This document shows positions 16,678-25,760 of a stretch of 64,000 bases of DNA, one piece after another. A program made the position numbers and the translations under genes. Under the pieces are notes generated by a model. That model saw only the letters and a list, made by a program, of their open reading frames with translations, did no database searches and was not told the DNA's origin. Each line of letters starts with the position of its first letter. Position 1 is the first letter of the stretch. Origin of the DNA: Halegenticoccus soli (GTDB taxonomy: Archaea > Halobacteriota > Halobacteria > Halobacteriales > Haloferacaceae); NCBI RefSeq assembly GCF_002844195.1, contig NZ_PEND01000004.1, forward strand, positions 186,001 to 250,000, given 5' to 3'.

Positions 16678-17495
16678 TCGATGACGAAGTGGATCCGCTC
16701 GCGGTCGCTGCCCTGGGTCTGCCGTCCGGTCTCCTCGACGCTCCCGATCTCCTCGGTGTTCGAGACGTGGGTTCCGGCGCAGGCCGTCCGATCGTACGGC
16801 GCTTCCTCGGGAGCTACTTCGCCGGCGCCCAGACCGTCTCGCTCTCCGATCTCGCCGGCGTCCGCGTCGACTCGTCCTCCTACCTCGTCGGCGTCCGCGC
16901 CGACTCGTCCCCCTATCTCCACGATCCGGACGCGCGTGATCGAATTCGGGAGGAGGTGGATCCGCGTCCGCTCCGGGTCCAGCGTCGCCTCCGCCTCCTC
17001 GCGGTCGAGTTCGTACCACCGGACCGGGAGCGCGTCGGCGACGAGGTCGTTCAGCTGCGACTCGATGTCGTCGAGGTCGTCCGCCGAGAAGCGCGGGTAC
17101 GCGCAGTCGAGGTGCGCGTGGTCGTGGTACAGCTGGTTGCCCGTGGTCTCCGCGTCGTACTCCTCGAGGAGCAGCGCCGAGAGGAGGTGCTGGGCGGTGT
17201 GATAGCGCATGTGGGCGTACCGCCGATCCCAGTCGAGGCGACCCGTGACGGCCGTCCCCGCGGTCGGCGGATCGCCGTCGACCGCGAGCGAGTGGTACAC
17301 GGTGTCCTTCTTCCGAACGTCCGTCACGTCCCAGACGGCGCCGTCGGCTTCGAGGGTCCCGGTGTCGTGCGGCTGGCCGCCGCCGGTCGGGTAGAAGTGC
17401 GTCCGGTCGAGCACGACCCGGTCGCCGGCGACCCGCTCGACCGTCGCGTCGAACTCGCGGACGGTCGCGTCGTCGAGGTACCGTTCCTCCGTCAT
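16674..17495 (-). CDS. alaX: Alanyl-tRNA editing protein AlaX (AlaX-M type)
   Basis: Free-standing editing enzyme that hydrolyses mischarged Ser- or Gly-tRNA-Ala. 273 residues from the ATG at 17495; an upstream start would add a basic stretch. An N-terminal beta domain (FDATVERVAGDRVVLDRTHF, YPTGGGQPHDTG) is followed by the second additional domain with zinc ligands HTAQH (~100) and CAGTH (~240). Just before CAGTH is a low-complexity insertion of ~33 residues containing an 11-codon tandem duplication (16851-16883 and 16884-16916). The core motifs are intact, so the enzyme should work. Upstream partner of the DUF3179 gene. Confidence 0.92.
   Translation of the reverse strand: MTEERYLDDATVREFDATVERVAGDRVVLDRTHFYPTGGGQPHDTGTLEADGAVWDVTDVRKKDTVYHSLAVDGDPPTAGTAVTGRLDWDRRYAHMRYHTAQHLLSALLLEEYDAETTGNQLYHDHAHLDCAYPRFSADDLDDIESQLNDLVADALPVRWYELDREEAEATLDPERTRIHLLPNSITRVRIVEIGGRVGADADEVGGRVDADAGEIGERDGLGAGEVAPEEAPYDRTACAGTHVSNTEEIGSVEETGRQTQGSDRERIHFVIE
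16851..16916 (-). repeat. 33-base in-frame tandem duplication inside alaX
   Basis: Two adjacent 33-base units (16851-16883 and 16884-16916) differ at only a few positions and encode two similar 11-residue segments related to GGRVGADADEV and GGRVDADAGEI. The copies are in frame and lie in an insertion of the AlaX zinc domain, so they are a length-variable linker and not part of the fold. Confidence 0.75.
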
Positions 17496-17778
17496 GGGCG
17501 TGGAGACCCGTTCGACCCACTTACCCCTTCGCCTTCCAGCGAGTTCACGCCGCAAACTGAGTCCGGAGAGCGGGAGGGCGAATTCCGAGACGGGACGGGG
17601 GAGTCGCCGCGAAACGGACGCGGGTCGTCCGGGGTAATCCCCCGTTACTCCGGAGCCGCCGGGCGATTCTACCCCGATCGGAGCGGACGGCGACTCACGC
17701 TGTCGTAACGCCTAAGAGCGGAACGGCCCTCTTTTTGAACAACAATGACAAACGAAGGGATCCTCCGGGGGGTGTACC

Positions 17779-18468
17779 GTGGGCGTTGAAATAAAGGAAT
17801 CCACGGTCTCCGAGGAGGAGTTCGAGGCGATGAAGCGGTTCGTCTACGACTACCTCGCCGCGAGCGTCGAAAACGAGGACGACGGCGGACGGATGCGGTG
17901 GTACCCCTGGCACAGCGCCGAGTACCGGTACAACCACATCCTGAACGTCGTCGAGCTCGCGGCGCACATCGCGGAGCGCGAGGGGGCGGACGTGGACGTG
18001 GTCCGCGTCGCGGCGCTGTTTCACGACATCGCCAAGCTCGACGCGGACCAGGAGGTCCACGCCGAGGAGGGCGCCCGCGTCGCCCGCGAGTACCTCGCGT
18101 CCCACGGCGACTACCCGCGGTCGTTCGTCGAGCAGGTGTGCCAGTGCATCGAGGACCACTCCTATCAGGGGCCGCTCTCCGACGTCTCGCTCGAGACGCG
18201 GTGTCTCATCGAGGCCGACATCCTCGACAAGGTGGGCGCGAACGGAACCGCGCTGATGCTCCTGCGGATGGGGTACGAGGCCCGGACGCACATGGACGCC
18301 GCCGAGATGATAGAGCGGGTGCTCCAGCGCGGCAGGGACCACGCCCAGCGCATCGAGAGCGACACCGCAGAAAGCGTCGCCCACCGCCGGCTCAAGCGCG
18401 TCAAGTGGTTCCGCGAGTGGCTCGAAGAGGAAGTGTCGGACATGGACCACGACCGTCCGGACCGATGA
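17779..18468 (+). CDS. HD-domain metal-dependent phosphohydrolase
   Basis: 229 residues with the HD-superfamily metal site: H53 (YNHILNVVELAAHI), H82-D83 (ALFHDIAKLD), a further histidine in EDHSYQG, and Asp in EADILDKVG. The arrangement matches small HD hydrolases acting on nucleotides or phosphoesters; the substrate is unknown. The GTG start at 17779 is preceded by the G-rich GGGGGGTG, a possible ribosome binding site. A 14-codon ORF (17745-17789) overlaps the start and may be chance. The gene stands alone. Confidence 0.85.
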   Translation: MGVEIKESTVSEEEFEAMKRFVYDYLAASVENEDDGGRMRWYPWHSAEYRYNHILNVVELAAHIAEREGADVDVVRVAALFHDIAKLDADQEVHAEEGARVAREYLASHGDYPRSFVEQVCQCIEDHSYQGPLSDVSLETRCLIEADILDKVGANGTALMLLRMGYEARTHMDAAEMIERVLQRGRDHAQRIESDTAESVAHRRLKRVKWFREWLEEEVSDMDHDRPDR

Positions 18469-18528
18469 GGCGGCTCGAACCGTCGTTCGCGCCTGACCGT
18501 TCGTTCCGTTCTCGCGGTTCACCCGGGT

Positions 18529-19518
18529 TCAGAGCGTGTCGAGCACGCCGAGCACGCGCTCTTCGGCCCCGCGGCCGGGATCGTGTTCGCTGCCGTCGCG
18601 GCCGCTCTCGCGGTGCTCGGCGACCGTCCGCGACATCGCCTCCTCGATCGGCGTCGACTCCCACCCGAGCGCGGAGAGCTTCTCGGTCGCGAGGACGTGC
18701 GGGTACTCCCGGTAGAAGACGAAGTCCGTCGGCTCCAGCCCGCCCGCGGAGAGCTCGCGCTCGCCCGCGTGGACGACCTCCACCTCGGCGTCCATCGCCT
18801 CGGCGACGAGGTCGACCATCTCCTCCAGGGTCACGAGTCGCCGGTCGCCGACGTTGTACGCCTCGCCGGGCGTCCCCTCCTCCGCGACGATCCGCAGGGC
18901 GCTCGCCACGTCCTCGACGTACGCCCGGTGCCAGATGTTCGTCCCGTCGCCGGGAACGACGATGCGGTCGTACTCCTCGACCCGGTTCAGCCAGTAGTCC
19001 ATGCGCTCCGTGTAATCGTGCGGCCCGTAGACGATGCACGGGCGCACGCTCGCGGCGTTGACCCCGCGCTCCGCCGCCTCGGAGACGACGCGGTCGCCCT
19101 CCGCCTTCCGCGGCCCGTAGCTCTCCGGGGAGTCGTCGACGGCCTGCTCGGGCGTGCAGTCGCACAGCTCGGTTTCGCCCTCGCGCTTCGGGATCTCCTC
19201 AGCGCCGTAGGCGCTCCCGCTGGAGACGAAGACGTATGCGTCGGCGTCGGCGAAGACGTCGACGGCCGCCTCGACCTCGCCCGGTTCGTAGGCGACGCAG
19301 TCGATTACGACGTCGGGGTCGACCGACAGCGCGGCGGCTCGCAGGTCGGTGTCGTCGGTGCGGTCGCCGCGGACGTGCCTCACGCGGTCGTCTCCCGCGA
19401 ACGGATTGTCGCGGTTCCCGCGGTTGAAGATGGCGACGTCGTAGCCGTGATCGAGGAACTCCTCGACCGCGTGGCGGCCGATGAAGCGCGTGCCGCCGAT
19501 GATGAGGGCCGTACTCAT
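18529..19518 (-). CDS. NAD-dependent epimerase/dehydratase (extended SDR)
   Basis: 329 residues from the ATG at 19518. N-terminal Rossmann motif ALIIGGTRFIGRHAVEEFL, DVVIDCVAYEPGEV, FVSSGSAYGAEE with the catalytic serine region, and YGPRKAEGD containing the YxxxK catalytic pair. The C-terminal half (NIWHRAYVEDVASALRIV, EAYNVGDRRLVTLEEMVDLV) is the substrate domain of atypical/extended SDRs related to nucleotide-sugar epimerases. The GGTRFIG form of the glycine motif resembles the chloroplast CSP41-like subgroup. The substrate cannot be deduced; no sugar-pathway genes are adjacent. Confidence 0.87.
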   Translation of the reverse strand: MSTALIIGGTRFIGRHAVEEFLDHGYDVAIFNRGNRDNPFAGDDRVRHVRGDRTDDTDLRAAALSVDPDVVIDCVAYEPGEVEAAVDVFADADAYVFVSSGSAYGAEEIPKREGETELCDCTPEQAVDDSPESYGPRKAEGDRVVSEAAERGVNAASVRPCIVYGPHDYTERMDYWLNRVEEYDRIVVPGDGTNIWHRAYVEDVASALRIVAEEGTPGEAYNVGDRRLVTLEEMVDLVAEAMDAEVEVVHAGERELSAGGLEPTDFVFYREYPHVLATEKLSALGWESTPIEEAMSRTVAEHRESGRDGSEHDPGRGAEERVLGVLDTL

Positions 19519-19626
19519 GACTCGCCGGTGGGCTGCCGCGACAAAAAGTGTGGCAGTTGTCGTTCCGGGGCGGCGCACCTCCGAGCCGTCGGGGCGTCGG
19601 CGACGCGAACGGCGTTCGGCCGTCGG

Positions 19627-20385
19627 TTACAGGTACGCCGCGTCCCAGCGCGTCGCCTTCCGCCGGTTGCCGCACGCGTTGCACTCGACGCGGCCCATCG
19701 AATCCATCGCGGCGTCGAAGCTACCGCAGTTGCCGCAGAGGTAGCCGTACCGCTCGCCGCGGTCGGCGTCGAGATACGCCGCGTACATCGGCGCGAGCGA
19801 GGCGCGGTCGCTCTCGTCGTAGGCGACGTACACCGTCGTCCCGTCGTCCAGGCTCCGCTCGTCCACGAGATCCGCCTCCGGATCGACCTCTCCGCCGGGC
19901 CACTTCTCGAAGACGCGCTCGGTGAACGTCTCGCCGCCGATCTCGATCTCCCGCTCGCCCGCGTCCTCGTAGCCGTGCGACTCGTAGAAGGTCGCGCCCT
20001 CCTCGTTGGCCGCGAGCACCATTCCCCGGAGGTGCGTCGCGCCGCCGTCGACGAGTTCCTCCTCGGTCCGTTCGAGGAGTCGGACGCCGACCCCCCGCTC
20101 GCGGTGTTCGGGGTCGACGTGCAGCCAGTTGATCTCGCCGATCGACCCCTCTCGGCCGGTGATGTAACTCTGGGAGAACGCCACTATCTCGCCGCCGTCC
20201 TCGACGACGACGAACGCCGCGTCCTCGTCGTCGAGTTCGTCTGCGAGGCCGTCGCCGTACCACCTGTCGACCGCGTCGTCGATCACGCCCTCGTCCAGCG
20301 CGTGGCTGTACGATTCGAACAGGGATCCGCGCGCCACCCTTCTGATTCCCTCGATGTCCGACGCTGTTGCCTCACGAACGTCCAT
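19627..20385 (-). CDS. GNAT acetyltransferase with C-terminal zinc ribbon (DUF5816-type)
   Basis: 252 residues from the ATG at 20385; TTTTATGTTAAC at about 20402-20413 fits a TATA box for a leaderless start there. N-terminal GNAT fold: INWLHVDPEHRERGVGVRLL (acetyl-CoA-binding R/Q-x-x-G-x-G/A-type loop) and ANEEGATFYESHGYED. The C-terminal part has CGNCGS and CNACGN, a four-cysteine zinc ribbon joined by a linker rich in Asp/Glu/Tyr. The combination of GNAT and zinc ribbon is haloarchaeal. The acetylated substrate is unknown. Confidence 0.85.
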   Translation of the reverse strand: MDVREATASDIEGIRRVARGSLFESYSHALDEGVIDDAVDRWYGDGLADELDDEDAAFVVVEDGGEIVAFSQSYITGREGSIGEINWLHVDPEHRERGVGVRLLERTEEELVDGGATHLRGMVLAANEEGATFYESHGYEDAGEREIEIGGETFTERVFEKWPGGEVDPEADLVDERSLDDGTTVYVAYDESDRASLAPMYAAYLDADRGERYGYLCGNCGSFDAAMDSMGRVECNACGNRRKATRWDAAYL

Positions 20386-20522
20386 ACCACGGATGGGTCG
20401 TGTTAACATAAAATTCCCTCGGCCCGGACGGCCGGCCCCGGGGTCCGACGCGCAGGTTCGGACCGCCGATGCGTCGTTCGAGCGAAACCGACGAATCCCG
20501 CGACGCCGGGACGGTTCGAAGG

Positions 20523-20792
20523 CTACTCGCGCGCGACCTTCTCGTCGTCGAACCGCCGGGAGACGTACACCACGAGCGCCAGCGGGACGCCGAGCACGAT
20601 CGCGATGGTCAGCGCGCCGTAGGCGGCGAGGCCGAGCTGCGTCGGCGGAAACTCGACGAGAAAGAGGAACGCCGGCGGTCGCAGGTCGTCGACGACCGTC
20701 GCGATCAGAAAGCCGGCGGTCCCGGCGACGGCGACGAGCAGCGCGTACAGGAGCAGCACGAACCGCGGTCCCCGAAGTCCACTCTGGCTCAC
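20523..20792 (-). CDS. Small two-span membrane protein
   Basis: 89 residues from the GTG at 20792 (begins VSQSGLRGPRF). Two hydrophobic segments, VLLLYALLVAVAGTAGFLIA (~12-31) and a second at ~55-75 (ALTIAIVLGVPLALVVYVS), then a charged tail RRFDDEKVARE. The longer open frame upstream is Arg-rich and lacks coding character. No family recognised with certainty. Confidence 0.55.
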   Translation of the reverse strand: MSQSGLRGPRFVLLLYALLVAVAGTAGFLIATVVDDLRPPAFLFLVEFPPTQLGLAAYGALTIAIVLGVPLALVVYVSRRFDDEKVARE

Positions 20793-20916
20793 GAGTGCCC
20801 CTGCGGGTTGCGGACGATTAGGGTTTTCGAGACCGCCTCGAAAGGGGTGCCGCCGACCGCGACCTCCGCGGACCGCACACCGACGGACCTTTTTCGCTCG
20901 GGCACGTTGTCCGAGT

Positions 20917-21000
20917 ATGGCCGACAAAGACCTCCTCGGGCTTGTCCTCGCCGGCATCGCGCTCATGATGTTCGCGACGGGCCTCATTCTCGCCGTCTGA
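20917..21000 (+). CDS. 27-residue single-span membrane peptide
   Basis: A very short gene: ATG at 20917, TGA at 20998-21000, encoding MADKDLLGLVLAGI followed by a hydrophobic stretch ending LILAV, one membrane span. The T-rich element CTTTTTCG at about 20888-20896 is placed like a TATA box for a leaderless start. Similar tiny membrane proteins are annotated in haloarchaea. Its function is unknown and short length limits confidence. Confidence 0.5.
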   Translation: MADKDLLGLVLAGIALMMFATGLILAV

Positions 21001-21202
21001 CGCCGTCGCCGTCTCGCGCCCCCGACGCGCGGACCGGTTCGTTCCGAGGGGCCCCGACCGCGTTCGCTCCGCCGAGTCGGCCGTCTCTTCCCCCCGCGAG
21101 AGCGCGGGCTCGACGCTCGGCGAGTATCCGGGTCGAACGGGAAACCCGCGGGTCAAGAACTGTCGAGGGGAGACAGAACCGATCGAAAGCGACGCGGCCG
21201 GG

Positions 21203-22966
21203 TCAGTTCTCGGCGGCGTCCGATTCCTCGCCGCCGGGCAGCGCTTCGCCGCCGTCGGCGACGGCGGTCTTGAGCTTGCGGTCGAACCACTCCCACTCGG
21301 TCGTGTAGAGGCTGTCCTCCTTGAGGTCCCACGGGTCGCCGTCCCGGACGACCGGTCCCTCGTACCACGAGACGACGAAGTTCCACAGGAAGATCAGCGC
21401 GCCGAGCGTCATGATGAACGCGCCGATGCTCGCGACCTGGTGGAGGTCAGTGAACTGCGGGAGGTAGGTGGCGTACCGGCGGGGCATGCCGCCGTACCCG
21501 AGCAGGATCATCGCGAAGAACGTCACGTTCGAGCCGATCATCCACAGCCAGAAGTGCCACTTCGCGAGGCTCCGCTGGTACATCCGGCCGGTGTAGATCG
21601 GGTACCAGTAGTACAGCCCCGCGAACCCGGCGAAGGCGATCGCGCCCATGACGATGTAGTGGAAGTGGCCGACCACGTAGTAGGTGTCGTGCAGCACGAG
21701 GTCGACCGGGATCGACGCGAGGAACACGCCGGTGACGCCGCCGACGATGAAGTTCGAGACGAAGCCGATGCAGAACAGCATCGGCGCGGTCAGCCGGATG
21801 CTCCCGTTCCACATCGTCGTGATCCAGTTGAACGTCTTGACGGCGCTCGGAATCGCGATGGCCATCGACACCGCCATGAAGCTGGCGCGGAGCCGCGGAT
21901 CCATTCCGGTGGCGAACATGTGGTGAGCCCACACGCCGAACGAGAGCACGCCGATCGCGAGCGTCGAGTAGACGACGAACTTGAACCCGAACAGCCGCCG
22001 CCCCGAAAACCGCGGGAGGATGTAGCTGACCAGCCCCATCGGCGGCAGGACGAGAATGTACACCTCGGGGTGGCCGAAGAACCAGAACAGGTGCTGCCAC
22101 AGCATCGGCCCGCCGCCGTCGACCGCGAAGAACGTCGTGCCGAGGTTGCGATCCGCGAGGAGCATCAGGAGCGCGCTGCCGAGGAGGGGGAACGAAAAGA
22201 GGATGAGCCCCGACTGGGTGAGGATCGTCCACGAGAAGATGTCGAGGTTGGCCCAGGTGACCTCCTCGGCGCGCTCCGTGAAGATGGTGACGATGAAGTT
22301 GATCGCGCCCATCGTCGCGCTGATCCCCGACAGGTGCAACCCCAGAAGCATCAGATCGACGCCGGCGTTGGCCTGATTACCCTGCCCGACGCCCGCCGAA
22401 AGCGGGGTGTACATCGTCCACGACGTCTGGGCGGGGATGACGTCCGGAACGGGGAAGAAGCCGGCCCAGATGAGCAGCGCGGCGGGCGGGAGGAGCCAGA
22501 AGGCGATGGCGTTGATCCGCGGGAACGCCATGTCGTCCGCGCCGATGACGAGCGGGATGAAGTAGTTGGAGAAGGCGGCGATGATGGGGGTGCCGAACAG
22601 GAACAGCATCGTGATCCCGTGGCTGGTCATCAGCGAGTTGTAGAACTGGTTCGAGATCAGCGTCATCTCGGGGACCGTCAGTTCCGCCCGCATCAGCATC
22701 ACCATCGCGCCGCCGACGAGGAACGCGGTGACGCCGAAGGCGCCGTAGAGCATTCCGATGTCCTTGTGGTCGACCGTGGTCAGCCACCGGATGAATCCGG
22801 ACGGCTTCTCCTGAGAGACGTATCCCGACTCCTGTCCGTATCCGCCGCCACCGCTCCCCAGCGGCGTGTACGAGCGCCAGTTCTCCACCCGGGCGAGCCA
22901 GGCGGCGACGGCGACGAGGAACAGCCCCATCAGGACCGTCAGCGCCAACTGTCCGTTTAACTCCAT
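21203..22966 (-). CDS. coxA: Cytochrome c oxidase subunit I (heme-copper oxidase)
   Basis: 587-residue catalytic subunit of a terminal oxidase in the cell membrane, reducing O2 to water and pumping protons. Ligands: H116 (SHGITML) and H436 for the low-spin heme, H434 (HFHYIV) for the high-spin heme, and H299, H348, H349 (GHPEVYI, WAHHMF) for CuB. E301 and Y303 of HPEVY mark an A-family enzyme with the cross-linked tyrosine. About 12 or more membrane spans and an acidic C-terminal tail are present. TCTTTACCC at about 22992-23000 is a fitting TATA box. Subunit II is not in the window. Two small membrane-protein genes lie upstream on the same strand. Confidence 0.95.
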   Translation of the reverse strand: MELNGQLALTVLMGLFLVAVAAWLARVENWRSYTPLGSGGGGYGQESGYVSQEKPSGFIRWLTTVDHKDIGMLYGAFGVTAFLVGGAMVMLMRAELTVPEMTLISNQFYNSLMTSHGITMLFLFGTPIIAAFSNYFIPLVIGADDMAFPRINAIAFWLLPPAALLIWAGFFPVPDVIPAQTSWTMYTPLSAGVGQGNQANAGVDLMLLGLHLSGISATMGAINFIVTIFTERAEEVTWANLDIFSWTILTQSGLILFSFPLLGSALLMLLADRNLGTTFFAVDGGGPMLWQHLFWFFGHPEVYILVLPPMGLVSYILPRFSGRRLFGFKFVVYSTLAIGVLSFGVWAHHMFATGMDPRLRASFMAVSMAIAIPSAVKTFNWITTMWNGSIRLTAPMLFCIGFVSNFIVGGVTGVFLASIPVDLVLHDTYYVVGHFHYIVMGAIAFAGFAGLYYWYPIYTGRMYQRSLAKWHFWLWMIGSNVTFFAMILLGYGGMPRRYATYLPQFTDLHQVASIGAFIMTLGALIFLWNFVVSWYEGPVVRDGDPWDLKEDSLYTTEWEWFDRKLKTAVADGGEALPGGEESDAAEN

Positions 22967-23183
22967 GCGAGTCCCTCCGGAGTGCAGGGTAAAGAAAGAT
23001 TCGGGATGACCGTGATGTCGGCGCGGTCTCGCCGTTTCCGCGTGCGATCTGCCGACGGCGACCGCGCCGATACCAGGCCTCGAAGCGACGCGGGTGAAAG
23101 AACCCGACCGGACGCAAGAAGCGACCCCGCGGCGACCGGGGGTCGCAGCGCGCGGCCGTCGCGCGGGCCGCCGCGGCCGCGGG

Positions 23184-23558
23184 CTACTCGGCCGCGCGCG
23201 TCTCTTCGGTCCCGCTCTCTTCGTCCTCGTCCTCGTCGCCCGCTTCGGCGATCGCCGGTTCCGCCTCGGCTCCGCCGTGTTCCTTCTCGCTCGCGCCGGG
23301 GACCAGCGCCTGTCCCTGGTGGAAGACGTCTCCCGTCTTCTCGGACCCGGCGATGGCCTTGCCCGAGAGGTACGTCAGGAGCGCGAGCGTGACGAGCGGC
23401 ACGACGTGCAGTCCGATCATGAGGACTGACGGAAGCGTGTCCCAGCCCCACGCCTGGTAGAGGAGAAACAGCCCGAGGAAGAAGCCGATGATGAAAAGCG
23501 GGATGATGTTCACCGTCAGGTCGAGGATGGTCTCCCTGTCGAAGATCTTGACTGCCAT
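23184..23558 (-). CDS. Small membrane protein next to coxA (DUF6684-type)
   Basis: 124 residues: two or three hydrophobic segments (NIIPLFIIGFFLGLFLLYQA ~17-36; LPSVLMIGLHVVPLVTLALL ~42-61) followed by a long Glu/Ala/Gly-rich acidic tail. Its position directly upstream of coxA on the same strand suggests a role in oxidase assembly or as a small subunit; this is inference from context. The DUF number is from memory. Confidence 0.7.
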   Translation of the reverse strand: MAVKIFDRETILDLTVNIIPLFIIGFFLGLFLLYQAWGWDTLPSVLMIGLHVVPLVTLALLTYLSGKAIAGSEKTGDVFHQGQALVPGASEKEHGGAEAEPAIAEAGDEDEDEESGTEETRAAE

Positions 23559-23698
23559 GTGTGGACGTTACGGACGCCGGTCAAATAGATTGTTGGTTCG
23601 CCTCTCGGTCGATGGTCTCGAACTCCGCCCCGACTCGTATCCCGGTCGGAGCGGTCCGTGTGATGAGAGCGAATGGCGGATCGGATCGATCAGACCGA

Positions 23699-24082
23699 TC
23701 AGACCGGTTCTGGTTCGTCGACGAGCAGCGATCCGACGACGCTGCCGAACAGGAGGACGCCGCCGGCGACGACGATCGCCCACCCGCGCGCGACGAACCT
23801 GATCCCTTCCGCGCCGAACTGCGCGTCGGCGTAGAAGAACAGTCCGCCGAGGGCGAACAGGAGCACCGCGCAGGCCGCGAGCGCGCGCCACGGGGTCCGC
23901 GCGTACCCGGCCTCCTGCACCATTCCGGCGACGCTCCCGCAAAAGAGGATCAGACCGCCGATCGACAGCGCCGGAATGTCGAACAGAATCCCGATTTCGG
24001 CGATGGGCAGTCCGAGCGCGACGAACAGCGGCCACGGGCTGGCCATCCGGTACTGCTCGCTCAGTCCGGGGTTTTCGTCCAT
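23699..24082 (-). CDS. Four-span membrane protein of the oxidase cluster (DUF7541-type)
   Basis: 127 residues with four hydrophobic helices (about 16-34, 40-56, 66-84, 98-119) and short loops; N-terminus MDENPGLSEQYRMASPWPLF. It lies upstream of the DUF6684-type gene and coxA in the same orientation. An oxidase-related role is inferred only from neighbourhood. No cofactor-binding motif is visible. Confidence 0.65.
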   Translation of the reverse strand: MDENPGLSEQYRMASPWPLFVALGLPIAEIGILFDIPALSIGGLILFCGSVAGMVQEAGYARTPWRALAACAVLLFALGGLFFYADAQFGAEGIRFVARGWAIVVAGGVLLFGSVVGSLLVDEPEPV

Positions 24083-24141
24083 GCTCTCACTTTCCCCCGG
24101 AGACTAAGAAGCGCTTCGGATGGGACGCCGCGCCCGCCGAC

Positions 24142-24345
24142 TCACGGTAAGCTGACGCCGTGGCGGGCGAGGTAATCGCTCACGGCTTTGATCTCGACCG
24201 GGCTCCCGATGATGCGACAGTACGCCTCCCCGGCGTCGAAAACGGTGATCGTGAACTCCGCCTCCAGTTCGTCGTGTAACCCGTCGAGGGCGTCGCAGGG
24301 GAGAACGATCTCCGTGCTGTCACGGAGTCTCGCGGGATCCGGCAT
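24142..24345 (-). CDS. Small conserved haloarchaeal protein (67 aa)
   Basis: 67 residues from the ATG at 24345 (MPDPARLRDSTEIVLPCDAL). GATTATACG at about 24373-24381 is a well-placed TATA box, supporting this start over upstream ones. The compact alpha/beta pattern (EFTITVFDAGEAYCRIIGSP, then EIKAVSDYLARHGVSLP) resembles a small nucleic-acid or ligand-binding domain; the cysteines are isolated. Conserved small proteins like this are frequent in haloarchaea. Function unknown. Confidence 0.65.
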   Translation of the reverse strand: MPDPARLRDSTEIVLPCDALDGLHDELEAEFTITVFDAGEAYCRIIGSPVEIKAVSDYLARHGVSLP

Positions 24346-24570
24346 GCTATATTTCCTTGCTAAGTTGCCTGACGTATAATCGTATCGAAGTGGCCGAACT
24401 ACTGTCGTGTGCGCGCGTCGCGCACGTTTCACGGTGTTTCCGGGCTCGTTCGACGTGTCGTAATTTCCGGGTGTCGCCGGACTCGATCGCCGGTTCGGGC
24501 GGACGATTCGGGCGGGGGCGTTCGGCCCGAACGAAAGGGTTTTTCGAGATAGGCGGCCGAAAGGAGCACA

Positions 24571-25680
24571 ATGGGACTGGAGGAGGAGATCGAAGAGATC
24601 CGCGAGGAGATCGCCGAGACGCCCTACAACAAGTCCACCGAGGCGCACATCGGGCGGCTGAAGGCGAAGCTCGCGGAGAAAAAGGAGAAACTCGAAAACC
24701 AGTCCTCCGCCGGCGGCGGCCAGGGGTACGCCGTCGAGAAGACCGGCGACGCCACCGTCGCCCTCGTCGGGTTCCCCAGCGTCGGCAAGTCGACGCTCAT
24801 CAACGCGCTCACCAACGCGGAGAGCGAGACCGGCTCGTACGAGTTCACGACGCTGAACGTCAACCCCGGAATGCTGCGGTACAAGGGGGCGAACGTTCAG
24901 ATCCTCGACGTGCCCGGATTGATCGAGGGCGCGGCGGGCGGCCGCGGCGGGGGCAAGGAGGTCCTATCGGTCGTCCGGACGGCGGACCTCGTCGTGTTCG
25001 TGCTCTCCGTGTTCGAGGTCGAACAGTACGAGCGCCTCCGCCGGGAGCTGTACGACAACAAGATCCGCCTCGACGCCGAACCGCCGAGTCTGACGATCAG
25101 CAAGAAGGCCAAGGGGGGGATCAGCGTCACGAAGAGCGACGACGTCGCCCTCGACGAGGGGACGATCAAGGACGTGCTCCGCGAGTACGGCTACGTCAAC
25201 GCCGAGGTGACCGTCCGCGGCGACCCCTCCATCGACGAACTCATCGACGGCGTCATGGACAACCGGGTCTACCTCCCGTCGATCGTCACCGTGAACAAGG
25301 CCGACCTCATCGACCGCGACTACCTCCCGACCGTCTACGAGAACCTCCGCGAGATCGGCCTGGATCCCGAGGCGGTGACGTTCATCAGCGCCGAGAAGGA
25401 GAAGGGCCTGGAGGGGCTGAAAGAGCGCATCTGGGACGCGCTCGGGCTGATCCGGATCTACATGGACAAGCCGGGGCGCGGCGTCGACTACGAGGAGCCG
25501 CTCATCCTCACCGAGGGCGACACCGTCGGCGACGCCTGCGAGAAGCTGGGCGCGAAGCTCGACGAGCGGTTTCGATTCGCCCGCGTGTCGGGCCCGAGCG
25601 CGAAGCACGACGAACAGCAGGTCGGCAAGGACCACGTCCTCCGGGACGAGGACGTCCTGCGCATCGTCTCGCAGCGCTGA
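24571..25680 (+). CDS. DRG-family (OBG-HflX-like) GTPase with TGS domain
   Basis: 369-residue developmentally-regulated GTP-binding protein homologue, a universal archaeal/eukaryotic translation-associated GTPase. An N-terminal helical region (EEEIEEIREEIAETPYNKST) precedes the G domain: G1 GFPSVGKSTL (~67-76), G2 Thr in YEFTTLNVNPG, G3 DVPGLIEGA, G4 NKAD and G5 near ISAEKEKG. A DRG-specific insertion follows G3, and the C-terminal TGS domain includes ILTEGDTVGDACEKLG. The sequence AAAGGAGCACA just before the ATG is a good ribosome binding site. It stands alone, divergent from the 67-aa gene. Confidence 0.93.
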   Translation: MGLEEEIEEIREEIAETPYNKSTEAHIGRLKAKLAEKKEKLENQSSAGGGQGYAVEKTGDATVALVGFPSVGKSTLINALTNAESETGSYEFTTLNVNPGMLRYKGANVQILDVPGLIEGAAGGRGGGKEVLSVVRTADLVVFVLSVFEVEQYERLRRELYDNKIRLDAEPPSLTISKKAKGGISVTKSDDVALDEGTIKDVLREYGYVNAEVTVRGDPSIDELIDGVMDNRVYLPSIVTVNKADLIDRDYLPTVYENLREIGLDPEAVTFISAEKEKGLEGLKERIWDALGLIRIYMDKPGRGVDYEEPLILTEGDTVGDACEKLGAKLDERFRFARVSGPSAKHDEQQVGKDHVLRDEDVLRIVSQR

Positions 25681-25760
25681 CCCCCTCCCCTTCCCCTCCG
25701 AAACACCGCCACCGCCGCGAAGCGGCGGGTTGAAACCGGGGCAGGCCTCACGGTATCCCG

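Noticed and set aside
16678-17520. Upstream extension of the DUF3179 frame
   Set aside because: It is the shadow of alaX on the same strand; the ATGA overlap at 16674-16677 marks the real start.
17745-17789. 14-codon leader ORF before the HD-domain gene
   Set aside because: It overlaps the start of the HD gene and no well-placed TATA box supports it, so it is kept only as a note.
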